A stretch of 46,372 bases of DNA from Cyclobacterium qasimii M12-11B. GTDB taxonomy: Bacteria; Bacteroidota; Bacteroidia; Cytophagales; Cyclobacteriaceae. Location of the stretch: NCBI RefSeq assembly GCF_000427295.1, contig NZ_ATNM01000153.1:1-46372 (forward strand). Reading direction: 5' to 3'. The position numbers and the translations under genes are program-made. This document shows, one piece after another, positions 15,608 through 22,918 of this stretch. The stretch's first letter is position 1; the number at the start of each line of letters is the position of its first letter. Under the pieces are notes generated by a model. The model did not search any database and had not been told where the DNA came from. It saw only the letters and a program-made list of their open reading frames with translations.

Positions 15608-17296
15608 TTGATACTTCCCCAACTCACTTACCTTGCCTCTATCTGTGCCAATAGCGGCATCACTGAAGCCATACTTTCTCCAGGTTCGCGCTGTGCGCCT
15701 ATTTCCCTAGCCTTTATCCGCCATCCAGACATCCATTGCAGGGTGATACCAGATGAGAGGTCAGCCGCGTTTATAGCAATGGGTATGGCCCAGCAACGCA
15801 ACAAACCTGTAGTACTGATTTGCACCAGCGGTTCTGCCGTGTTGAATTATGCACCTGCTATTGCTGAAGCTTATTACCAGCAAATCCCTCTTTTGGTTTT
15901 GACAGCAGACAGACCTGCCGAATGGATTGAACAATGGGATGGTCAAACCATTCGTCAGGAAAACATATACAGCTCTTATATCAAGTCAAGTTTCACTTTT
16001 CCGGATGAAGTCTCCCATCCCGATAAACTATGGCATGCTAAAAGAATAGCCAAGGAAGCCATAATCGAATCAAGTGAAGCACCCATGGGCCCTGTCCACA
16101 TCAACATACCCTTGAGAGAGCCATTCTACCCAAGCCATAAAGAACAGTATCCTTTTGAAGTTACAGACCTTGAACCAACACTAGAGCTTCACCAAATATC
16201 ATCCAAATTAAAAGAAGAAAGTGCCGTCCAGATTAAATCACAGCTAAATAAGTTTAAAAAAGTATTGGTACTGGCGGGTCAACAACGGCCAGATGCAAAA
16301 ATTAAAGATTTACTAAAAACAATTGCTAAAAACCATCAGGCGGTGGTGGTAACGGATGTAATCAGTAATATGTCCCAGGAAAGTACAATTGAACACCATG
16401 ACTTCTTTTTAGCAAATCAGACCAGTGGGATGGTACCTGACCTGATCATCAGCTTTGGTAAATCAATTATTTCAAAAGCCTTAAAGCTTTTTTTAAGGGA
16501 AAACAAAATAATACATTGGCACATTCAGCCACAAGGGCAGGTTCCAGATCCATTTCAGCATCTTAGCCAAATAATACGGCTGAGCCCAGCATCATTTTTG
16601 GATTTCTTTCAAAAAGAATCACCGCAAGTAAACGCAGATTTTGAGCAGGAATGGCGAAATAAAAATGCTACCATTAAAGCCAATTTACCCATGGTGCTAG
16701 CAAATGCGCCCTTTGGAGAGTTGAAAGCATTGGAAAAGGTATTAAACGCGCTTCCCTCCTATGGGAAAATACACATAGCCAACAGTATGGCCATTAGAAA
16801 TGTGAATTTTTTAGGACTTAGGGGGGATGACCTGGAAATAATATGCAATAGAGGCACCAGTGGAATTGACGGCTCTAATAGCACAGCTGTAGGTTGTACC
16901 TTTACGACAAAGGAGCCAGTCGTTTTGCTCACTGGAGACATGGCTTTCTTTTACGACAGAAATGCTTTCTGGCACCAGTATAATTTACCCAATTTACGAT
17001 TGGTCCTATTTAACAATCATGGCGGAGGGATTTTTAGAATGATAGATGGGCCAGCAGCATTGCCAGAAATGGCCGAATATTTTGAAACCCATCAAAAATT
17101 AAGTGCAGATAAAATGGCCAGCGAATATGGATTCCAATATCAAGCGGTACAATCCATGGAAGCATTAGAACTGGCGCTGAAAGAATTTTTCCAAACATCC
17201 GTTAAGCCAAAACTACTTGAGATTAAGAGTGACAGTGAAGTCAATACTGAGGCACTTAAAATGATAAAAGCAGCCTTGAAGGCTGGTTTATTCTGA
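15608..17296 (+). CDS. menD: MenD, SEPHCHC synthase
   Basis: 2-succinyl-5-enolpyruvyl-6-hydroxy-3-cyclohexene-1-carboxylate synthase, a thiamine-diphosphate enzyme joining 2-oxoglutarate and isochorismate. The 562-residue length is normal. The N-terminus ILSPGSRCAPISLAF is the MenD signature. E50 in VIPDERSAAFIAMG is the ThDP-activating Glu. The cofactor-binding region reads LTGDMAFFYDRNAF and later NNHGGGIFRM. The start must be TTG at 15608, two bases after the menF stop: no in-frame ATG lies nearby and the frame begins exactly where MenD proteins begin. Translation is probably coupled to menF. Other men genes are not in the window. Confidence 0.96.
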   Translation: MILPQLTYLASICANSGITEAILSPGSRCAPISLAFIRHPDIHCRVIPDERSAAFIAMGMAQQRNKPVVLICTSGSAVLNYAPAIAEAYYQQIPLLVLTADRPAEWIEQWDGQTIRQENIYSSYIKSSFTFPDEVSHPDKLWHAKRIAKEAIIESSEAPMGPVHINIPLREPFYPSHKEQYPFEVTDLEPTLELHQISSKLKEESAVQIKSQLNKFKKVLVLAGQQRPDAKIKDLLKTIAKNHQAVVVTDVISNMSQESTIEHHDFFLANQTSGMVPDLIISFGKSIISKALKLFLRENKIIHWHIQPQGQVPDPFQHLSQIIRLSPASFLDFFQKESPQVNADFEQEWRNKNATIKANLPMVLANAPFGELKALEKVLNALPSYGKIHIANSMAIRNVNFLGLRGDDLEIICNRGTSGIDGSNSTAVGCTFTTKEPVVLLTGDMAFFYDRNAFWHQYNLPNLRLVLFNNHGGGIFRMIDGPAALPEMAEYFETHQKLSADKMASEYGFQYQAVQSMEALELALKEFFQTSVKPKLLEIKSDSEVNTEALKMIKAALKAGLF

Positions 17297-17490
17297 TCTT
17301 GAAGCATTAATTACGAATGGTTCGGTAGTTATTAATCTAGCTACCGCCCTTTGTTTTCAAGTTAAAATTTTGTCTAGGAATAATCCGTCGAAGCTAAATT
17401 TTCGTTAAATTTAAAGTGAAAATATTATTTTAGATCAAACATTGATATGTTTTTTCTACCTTTAACGCACTGATAATAAACCTTTAATTC

Positions 17491-18372
17491 ATGCGACAGG
17501 AATTGACAGATAAAGAAAATGCCCCACTGGACAATATTGAAGATTGGGAGGCTGATTTAAAAGTAAGGTACCCCAAGCCAAAGTCCGAAGAGGCCAAAAG
17601 CAAAACGGACTACAGGAATTACCATGACTCTGAACGCGTAGCAACAGTCAAGGAATTTTACCGCCTCAATCATCAATATCAGACCGTTGATTTTGTTAGT
17701 CAAAAACAAGACGAGTTTCTAAAATTCGACAAGAAGGAGATGCCGTTTTGGGATGCTATTGATTACCTCAATACACTCGTGGATGATTCTGATCCGGACA
17801 CCAGTCTCGACCAGCTGCAGCACCTACTTCAAACCTCGGAAGCCATAAGAGCAGATGGACATCCAGATTGGTTTGTACTAACTGGTTTCATACATGATTT
17901 AGGCAAAGTTTTGTGTTTGTTTGATGAACCGCAATGGGCAGTGGTTGGGGACACATTCCCTGTAGGCTGCAAACATTCTGACAAGATTGTCTATCCCGAA
18001 TATTTTGATGCAAATCCTGACAGCAAGGATGAGCGTTACAATACAAAATATGGTATCTATGAAAAAAATACTGGGCTCGATAATGTTCAAATGTCATGGG
18101 GACACGATGAATACCTTTACCAAATCGTAAAAGACTTTCTCCCTGAACCTGCATTGTACATGATCAGGTACCATTCTTTTTATTCTCAACATAGAGAAAA
18201 TGCCTACGATCATTTGATGAGCGATCATGACAGGGAAATGTTCAAATGGGTAGACAAATTCAATCCTTATGATTTGTATTCCAAGGTACCTGTTCCACCA
18301 GATGCCAAAGCGCTGAAACCCTATTATGAAGACCTGGTTGCCAAATATCTTCCCGCAACCCTGAAATTCTAA
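17491..18372 (+). CDS. Myo-inositol oxygenase
   Basis: A 293-residue HD-fold mixed-valent di-iron oxygenase that converts myo-inositol plus O2 to D-glucuronate. All six iron ligands known from the animal enzyme have matches: H124 (DGHPDW), H135-D136 (FIHDLGKVL), H205 (WGHDEYLY), H228 ([10 protein letters not shown]) and D255 ([12 protein letters not shown]). Substrate-contacting stretches such as VGDTFPVGC are kept, and length is close to eukaryotic MIOX. Such enzymes are mainly eukaryotic but occur in some Bacteroidota. It is followed by a sodium/solute symporter 71 bases downstream, with a hairpin between. The product could feed uronate catabolism. The call is very secure. Confidence 0.96.
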   Translation: MRQELTDKENAPLDNIEDWEADLKVRYPKPKSEEAKSKTDYRNYHDSERVATVKEFYRLNHQYQTVDFVSQKQDEFLKFDKKEMPFWDAIDYLNTLVDDSDPDTSLDQLQHLLQTSEAIRADGHPDWFVLTGFIHDLGKVLCLFDEPQWAVVGDTFPVGCKHSDKIVYPEYFDANPDSKDERYNTKYGIYEKNTGLDNVQMSWGHDEYLYQIVKDFLPEPALYMIRYHSFYSQHRENAYDHLMSDHDREMFKWVDKFNPYDLYSKVPVPPDAKALKPYYEDLVAKYLPATLKF

Positions 18373-18400
18373 TTGCCCTTTACAATAAACCCAAACCTTG

Positions 18401-18430
18401 ATTGCTGCTCATCAAAAACTGAGCAGCAAT
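18401..18430 (+). promoter_or_regulatory. Intercistronic hairpin between MIOX and symporter
   Basis: ATTGCTGCTCA pairs perfectly with TGAGCAGCAAT (11 bp) around an 8-base loop, ending 13 bases before the symporter ATG. The tail TTAATTTTA is only moderately T-rich. It could be a leaky terminator lowering symporter expression, a 3'-end stabiliser of the MIOX message, or a structure affecting symporter translation. Confidence 0.6.
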
Positions 18431-18443
18431 TTAATTTTATATT

Positions 18444-20018
18444 ATGCTCACGGCCATAACCTTCGTAGGATTTACATTATTTGTTGCAATTTTTTCCTGG
18501 TACAAATTACGCAAGGATGACATCAGCTCCAGAGATGGTTATTTTCTTGGAGGAAGGTCATTAACAGGTGGGGTTATTGCCGGGTCGATGATCCTTACCA
18601 ATATTTCTACTGAACACCTTATAGGATTAAATGGTTCTGCCTATAAGAATGGAATGATCATTATTGCCTGGGAGGTCACCAGCGCTATTGCTTTGGTCAT
18701 TGCTGCACTTTACTTTCTGCCCATTTACCTCAAGATGGGATTAACGACAATCCCTCAATACCTGGAACAAAGGTATGACAGCACCACAAAAACGATTGTA
18801 GCCTTTTTATTGATGGTTTCTTTTGTCGTCACCTTACTTCCAATAGTGCTTTACACTGGCGCCATTAATCTTGAGAGTATCTTCAATGTCTCCGAAGTAT
18901 TGAATGTCAGTAGACCTGAAGGCATTTGGATCACAGTCATAACCATAGGCGTGGTCGGCTCCATATACGCTATTTTTGGCGGCCTAAAAGCCGTTGCGCT
19001 GTCTGATTCCATAAATGCTATAGGCCTACTTATAGGTGGCTTAATGGTACCTACTCTAGCGCTCTGGGACATTGGCGATGGCAATATTTTAGATGGGATA
19101 ACAAAAGTATATGAATATGTCCCTGAAAAATTCGATGTGATAGGAAAAGCAGATTCGGTTTTGCCATTTAGCACTATTTTCACAGGACTGATGATCAACC
19201 AATTGTACTTCTGGGGGATGAACCAGACCATCATACAAAGGGCATTTGGTGCCAAAAACATGGCTGAGGCCCAAAAAGGATTGTTATTTACAGGAGTGAT
19301 GAAGATTTTCATCCCTTTAATTATCGTGGTACCAGGAATAATCGCTTACTATTATTACGGTGATAAATATTATGACAACCAGGATTTTATTTATCCAGTA
19401 CTATTAATGCGTGTTATGCCTTTGGGGTTGCTGGGCTTTTTTGCTGCAGTAGTTCTTGGAGCCATATTGAGTACATTCAATAGTGTTTTAAACTCGGCTG
19501 CTACAATATTTAGCTTAGACATTTATAAAAAACTAATTGACACTAATTCCAGTGACAAAAAGCTTGTTAGGGTGGGTCGATTAAGTTCTCTTGTCCTGGC
19601 AGTATTTGCGATATTGATTGCGCCTCTTGTTGGAAATGCCCCCGAAGGATTGTACCAATTAATGCAACAATTAAACGGTATCTTTTTTATCCCTATAGCC
19701 TCTATTCTAATTGCCGGATTTTTCATTCCAAGAATAACTGCCAATGGTGCCAAAGTCGGTCTTGTCACTGGCCTTTCATTTTACTTGTTGACTTCCTTCA
19801 TATTTGATTCAGGGATACACTTTATTCATATTTGGGCCATTGAGTTTGTGATCAACCTTTTGGTAATGTTTGCCGTCAGTCATTACTTCCCCGGTAAACC
19901 CAATACATTCGTTAAAAAACCTCCCGTATTGGAAATGAAGCCTTGGCGATATGCCAAACCAGTTTCTCTAGGATTATGTATTGTAACAATTTTGATCTAT
20001 ATATGGCTAGGAAGTTAA
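18444..20018 (+). CDS. Sodium:solute symporter (SSS/SGLT family)
   Basis: A 524-residue inner-membrane transporter with about 13-14 hydrophobic segments spread along the whole protein. The family core is visible: the N-terminal SRDGYFLGGRSLTGGVIAGSMILTNISTEHLIGLNGSAY covers the unwound first helix and Na site, then YLEQRYDSTTKTIVAFLL, IYAIFGGLKAVALSD and LYFWGMNQTIIQRAFGAKN, which are SGLT-like. It would import a small polar solute with Na+. Because it directly follows MIOX on the same strand, myo-inositol is the most likely substrate, with a uronate or other sugar as alternatives. The family is certain; the substrate is inferred. Confidence 0.92.
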   Translation: MLTAITFVGFTLFVAIFSWYKLRKDDISSRDGYFLGGRSLTGGVIAGSMILTNISTEHLIGLNGSAYKNGMIIIAWEVTSAIALVIAALYFLPIYLKMGLTTIPQYLEQRYDSTTKTIVAFLLMVSFVVTLLPIVLYTGAINLESIFNVSEVLNVSRPEGIWITVITIGVVGSIYAIFGGLKAVALSDSINAIGLLIGGLMVPTLALWDIGDGNILDGITKVYEYVPEKFDVIGKADSVLPFSTIFTGLMINQLYFWGMNQTIIQRAFGAKNMAEAQKGLLFTGVMKIFIPLIIVVPGIIAYYYYGDKYYDNQDFIYPVLLMRVMPLGLLGFFAAVVLGAILSTFNSVLNSAATIFSLDIYKKLIDTNSSDKKLVRVGRLSSLVLAVFAILIAPLVGNAPEGLYQLMQQLNGIFFIPIASILIAGFFIPRITANGAKVGLVTGLSFYLLTSFIFDSGIHFIHIWAIEFVINLLVMFAVSHYFPGKPNTFVKKPPVLEMKPWRYAKPVSLGLCIVTILIYIWLGS

Positions 20019-20051
20019 TCTCAAATCCAGCCAAAAAGCTAGATTTGAGAT
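20018..20051. terminator. Hairpin between convergent symporter and lipoprotein genes
   Basis: ATCTCAAATC pairs with GATTTGAGAT (10 bp) and the stem continues past one mismatch with three further pairs. The tail is only weakly T-rich, so this is a probable but not textbook terminator. It begins on the last base of the symporter stop codon. Confidence 0.55.
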
Positions 20052-20131
20052 AGTGTTTCAGACCCCACTTAGGAAGTATTTTAAACTCAAAAAACAGCTA
20101 CGAAGGTATAAATTTGGTGCCAAATAGTCCC

Positions 20132-20713
20132 TTAACCACCTGCTTGGGCACGTGGCACATAGAATTTCCCATCTGTCACTACCAAATCCTGTTCTCCGCT
20201 TGATTTAAGTGTTCCGCTAAATGTTCCGCGCATTGACACTGCTGTTATTTCACTTATTGCCACCTTTACATCGGAATCAAGACTTGCAGATAAATAGCTA
20301 GTTTGGCCCTCTCCATAACCGAGACTGGCCCCTTCAAGGTAAGCTGGTGACTCCGCTGTTGCTTCTATCTTCACTACCCCTGAATAACTCTTAGCTGTAA
20401 TACTTTTATTGTCCAAAACCTGAATACTGAAAGAACTTGCAGAACGAACAGCTGAAATTCCTGCCCCATATTGTGCTCCAATTTCATATAAACTTCCTTG
20501 AGGAAAATGATCCGATGTAAATTCTTGTAAAACACCATTGGATTTAAAAGAAACCATGTATGCTCCTATTTTATCATCATCGTCATCATCACCGCCACTC
20601 ATATTGCATGAGGTGATGGCTACCATAAGGCCCAAAATAAGAATTGCCATTTTTGTAAATTGATAAAAATGAAGCTTTTCAGGTAATCGTTTTAGATTTT
20701 TCATAAGTCTCAA
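20132..20713 (-). CDS. Small lipoprotein of unknown function with poly-Asp spacer
   Basis: A 193-residue predicted lipoprotein. The hydrophobic stretch MAILILGLMVAITSC ends in a lipobox Cys, followed at once by NMSGGDDDDDDK; an Asp-rich run after the acylated Cys resembles Bacteroidota lipoprotein export signals that direct proteins to the cell surface. The rest (about 50-190) is a beta-rich domain with AYMVSFKSNGVLQEFTS and MRGTFSGTL, resembling the DUF6252-like group by pattern only. The first 21 residues are basic and long for a signal peptide, so starts at 20704 or 20650 are also possible. It is monocistronic, convergent with the symporter. Function unknown. Confidence 0.75.
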   Translation of the reverse strand: MRLMKNLKRLPEKLHFYQFTKMAILILGLMVAITSCNMSGGDDDDDDKIGAYMVSFKSNGVLQEFTSDHFPQGSLYEIGAQYGAGISAVRSASSFSIQVLDNKSITAKSYSGVVKIEATAESPAYLEGASLGYGEGQTSYLSASLDSDVKVAISEITAVSMRGTFSGTLKSSGEQDLVVTDGKFYVPRAQAGG

Positions 20714-21138
20714 CCATTAATTAATTGTTTTAAATAATTTGAATTTTTATTAAGTAATATATTATTTAGCTACACACATACAAAATATTTACTAATATTT
20801 ATTGTCAGAAAACAAAATAATTATACTATACACCTATTCACTTTTATTCATTAATCTTGTACTTATATTGAGTTGTTTCTAAAACAATGCCCATCCCTTT
20901 CCTTGCCTTTTTTCAAATCTTTTTAAGGTCGTATCCCAAAAATATTGGTGGATTAATATTCTATCATGGAGAGCTATTGGACCACCTCTTTGTGTTTTTT
21001 TTTGCACAATACTTCTACTATATTTCTTTTTGAATTCTCAGCCTAAAACACCTAAATACCAGTCTATTTTTGTATTAAGGTGGTATTTGCTCTTATAAGC
21101 GGTCAGCCTTTCTAATATTTTTTTTCTACTTTTGTGCT
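20714..21138. other. AT-rich intergenic region upstream of the RND locus
   Basis: A 425-base AT-rich gap between divergent genes with many short T runs. A short frame from 20887 (about 49 codons, Phe-rich) looks like chance. TAnnTTTG matches occur at 21065-21072 and 21127-21134 on the plus strand, but in such AT-rich DNA single matches are expected by chance. No RNA gene was recognised. Confidence 0.4.
21127..21134 (+). promoter_or_regulatory. Possible -7 promoter element before the RND locus
   Basis: TACTTTTG matches TAnnTTTG exactly, but no TTG is found at the right -33 spacing. If used, transcription would begin around the GTG of the doubtful small frame at 21139 and read on into the efflux operon. 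Confidence 0.3.
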
Positions 21139-21507
21139 GTGGAAATTGGGAAACACAACATAGGGACATTAATAATCAGAATTGTTTTAACCAATTTACT
21201 GGCTATTTTTTTGCTTTTTCTTTCTGTTGCAGAAGGAGAAAAAGCCATGTACAATTTTCCGTCTTCTGAGCTACAAATTGGCGTTTTAGATTATGACTAT
21301 TTAGACTTCCCAACTTCACTAACCAGAGTATTTTCCAAATATTCACCACAAAAAAATCTTTTATTACCCACTTTTTATTTGAAGGCCAATTATTACAATA
21401 GCCTGATAATAAATTCAATAAATACCCCCAAAAAAATCTGCACATCAGCTTCTCTAAAGCAACTTAAGCAAATCATTTGTTTGGTGATTTGTAAGAATGC
21501 ACCCTGA
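21139..21507 (+). CDS. Doubtful small membrane or secreted protein
   Basis: A 122-codon frame from a GTG start. Residues 9-30 (TLIIRIVLTNLLAIFLLFLSVA) form a plausible membrane helix or signal peptide, then GEKAMYNFPSSELQIGVLDYDYLDFP, and a less ordered, Lys/Ile/Cys-containing tail. No family is recognised, the start is weak and the DNA is AT-rich, so it may be non-coding. In its favour are the hydrophobic N-terminus and position just downstream of a possible -7 element and upstream of the efflux operon. Confidence 0.25.
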   Translation: MEIGKHNIGTLIIRIVLTNLLAIFLLFLSVAEGEKAMYNFPSSELQIGVLDYDYLDFPTSLTRVFSKYSPQKNLLLPTFYLKANYYNSLIINSINTPKKICTSASLKQLKQIICLVICKNAP

Positions 21508-21530
21508 GTTTATGCTGAGTTGAATACGCT

Positions 21531-21548
21531 AGTTATGCAACCATAACT
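21531..21548. promoter_or_regulatory. Inverted repeat, candidate operator of the RND operon
   Basis: AGTTATG - CAAC - CATAACT is a perfect 7-bp inverted repeat with a 4-base centre, 128 bases before the adaptor start. Size and placement fit a dimeric repressor site, but no regulator gene is adjacent. Confidence 0.3.
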
Positions 21549-21675
21549 GTATCAACGATTGTCAGTAGAAAATCCCTTAATAATCCAGTAAGATCTCCTA
21601 TTGAGTATCTCAAAGGTATCATTGCTAGAAAACCATATTATCATTTTATTGAAATTTTAACTTTATTCAGAAGAA

Positions 21676-22899
21676 ATGTTGAACAAAAACCAATGGTTCA
21701 GGTCTTCCTTTATGGAATACCGGACAGTAATCACGTTGCTTTATTTGGCTGGGATTGTTTTTACTACAGTGTCTTGTAGTGAAGGAAATGGGAAAAATAA
21801 AAAAAATGCTGAAGTACTGGAGGTCCCGGTCTTTACTTTAACCCCACAAAGTATTGAAGTTCCTCAGACTTATGTTTGTGACCTACAAGCCATACAGTTT
21901 GTTGAGGTGAGGTCTAAAGTTGAAGGTTTTGTCGAAAAAATATATGTTGATGAGGGGCAAAATGTAAAAAAAGGGCAACCATTGTTTCAATTGTCCTCTG
22001 CTGAATACAATGAATTGGTAAATTCGGCCAAGGCCAAACTGATGCAAGCTAAAGCCGAAGAGAAGTCTGCCAACCTGGAGGTAGAAAGACTTAAAGTGCT
22101 TGTCGACAAAAAAATCTATTCCAATTCTGAATTAGAATTAGCGCAATCTAAAAAAGACATGGCTCAGTCTTCCATTTTGGAAGCTCAATCCATGTTAAAA
22201 AACGCACAGGTTGGCTTATCCTATACTACCGTAAAGGCTCCATTTGACGGCATAGTCGATAGAATCCCTTACAAAACCGGTAGTTTGGTGAAAAGTGGTG
22301 ATTTGCTAACAAATATTACAGATATCAGTGAAATCTTCGCTTACTACAGAATTACAGAAAACGAATACCTGGAATTTATGCGTGGTGAATTAGACAAGGG
22401 TTCAGACAATGACGAGATTGACCAACAAGTCAAAGAATCACTTCAAAAAGATCAAGAAGACATCTCACTTATCATGTCAGATGGTGTGGTCTATCCTTAT
22501 AAAGGAAAACTAGAAACCATGGAAGCTGATTTTGAACAAGGCACAGGATCTATTGCCCTAAGGGTAAGGTTTCCAAATCCTGATCAATTAATCAAACATG
22601 GTGCTAGTGGTAAAGTGCAAATGAAAAGCATGATGAATGATGTTTTTCTTATCCCTCAAAAATCTACATTCGAGATTCAGGAGTATAACTATGTATACCT
22701 GGTAGATAGCGAAAACAAAGTAAATGTCCGTAGTTTCCGACCAATGGGAAGGCATGGGCTATTCTATATAGCTCAGGATTTCACCCCCAATGACAAGGTG
22801 GTTTTAGAAGGTATACAATTATTGAAAGACAATGTAACCGTCAAAACAAACCCAGTTGGGGAAGAAGAAATTTACAAATCCTTGGACCTAAGCCTTTAA
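21676..22899 (+). CDS. RND efflux periplasmic adaptor (membrane fusion protein)
   Basis: A 407-residue HlyD/AcrA-type adaptor linking the inner-membrane pump to the outer-membrane channel. The signal peptide ends in a lipobox (FTTVSC), so it is lipid-anchored like AcrA. The lipoyl half-motifs flank a helical hairpin: VEGFVEKIYVDEGQNVKKGQPLFQL (about 80-105), then heptad-rich helices (about 110-175), then TTVKAPFDGIVDRIPYKTGSLV (about 185-205). The beta-barrel and membrane-proximal domains follow. A better signal-peptide start may be ATG at 21712 (MEYRTVITLL). It is the first gene of the adaptor-pump-channel operon, with the pump starting 19 bases downstream. Confidence 0.93.
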   Translation: MLNKNQWFRSSFMEYRTVITLLYLAGIVFTTVSCSEGNGKNKKNAEVLEVPVFTLTPQSIEVPQTYVCDLQAIQFVEVRSKVEGFVEKIYVDEGQNVKKGQPLFQLSSAEYNELVNSAKAKLMQAKAEEKSANLEVERLKVLVDKKIYSNSELELAQSKKDMAQSSILEAQSMLKNAQVGLSYTTVKAPFDGIVDRIPYKTGSLVKSGDLLTNITDISEIFAYYRITENEYLEFMRGELDKGSDNDEIDQQVKESLQKDQEDISLIMSDGVVYPYKGKLETMEADFEQGTGSIALRVRFPNPDQLIKHGASGKVQMKSMMNDVFLIPQKSTFEIQEYNYVYLVDSENKVNVRSFRPMGRHGLFYIAQDFTPNDKVVLEGIQLLKDNVTVKTNPVGEEEIYKSLDLSL

Positions 22900-22918
22900 A
22901 GGTTAAAAACACTTACGC

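Noticed and set aside
17320-17352. Possible terminator after menD (CGGTAG / CTACCG)
   Set aside because: Only a 6-bp stem with a 12-base loop and no T tract; too weak to call.
18851-19312. 153-codon minus-strand frame antisense to the symporter
   Set aside because: Antisense to a well-supported membrane protein; hydrophobic content mirrors the symporter codons.
20887-21036. About 49-codon Phe/Leu-rich frame upstream of the efflux locus
   Set aside because: AT-rich low-complexity translation with no recognisable motif.
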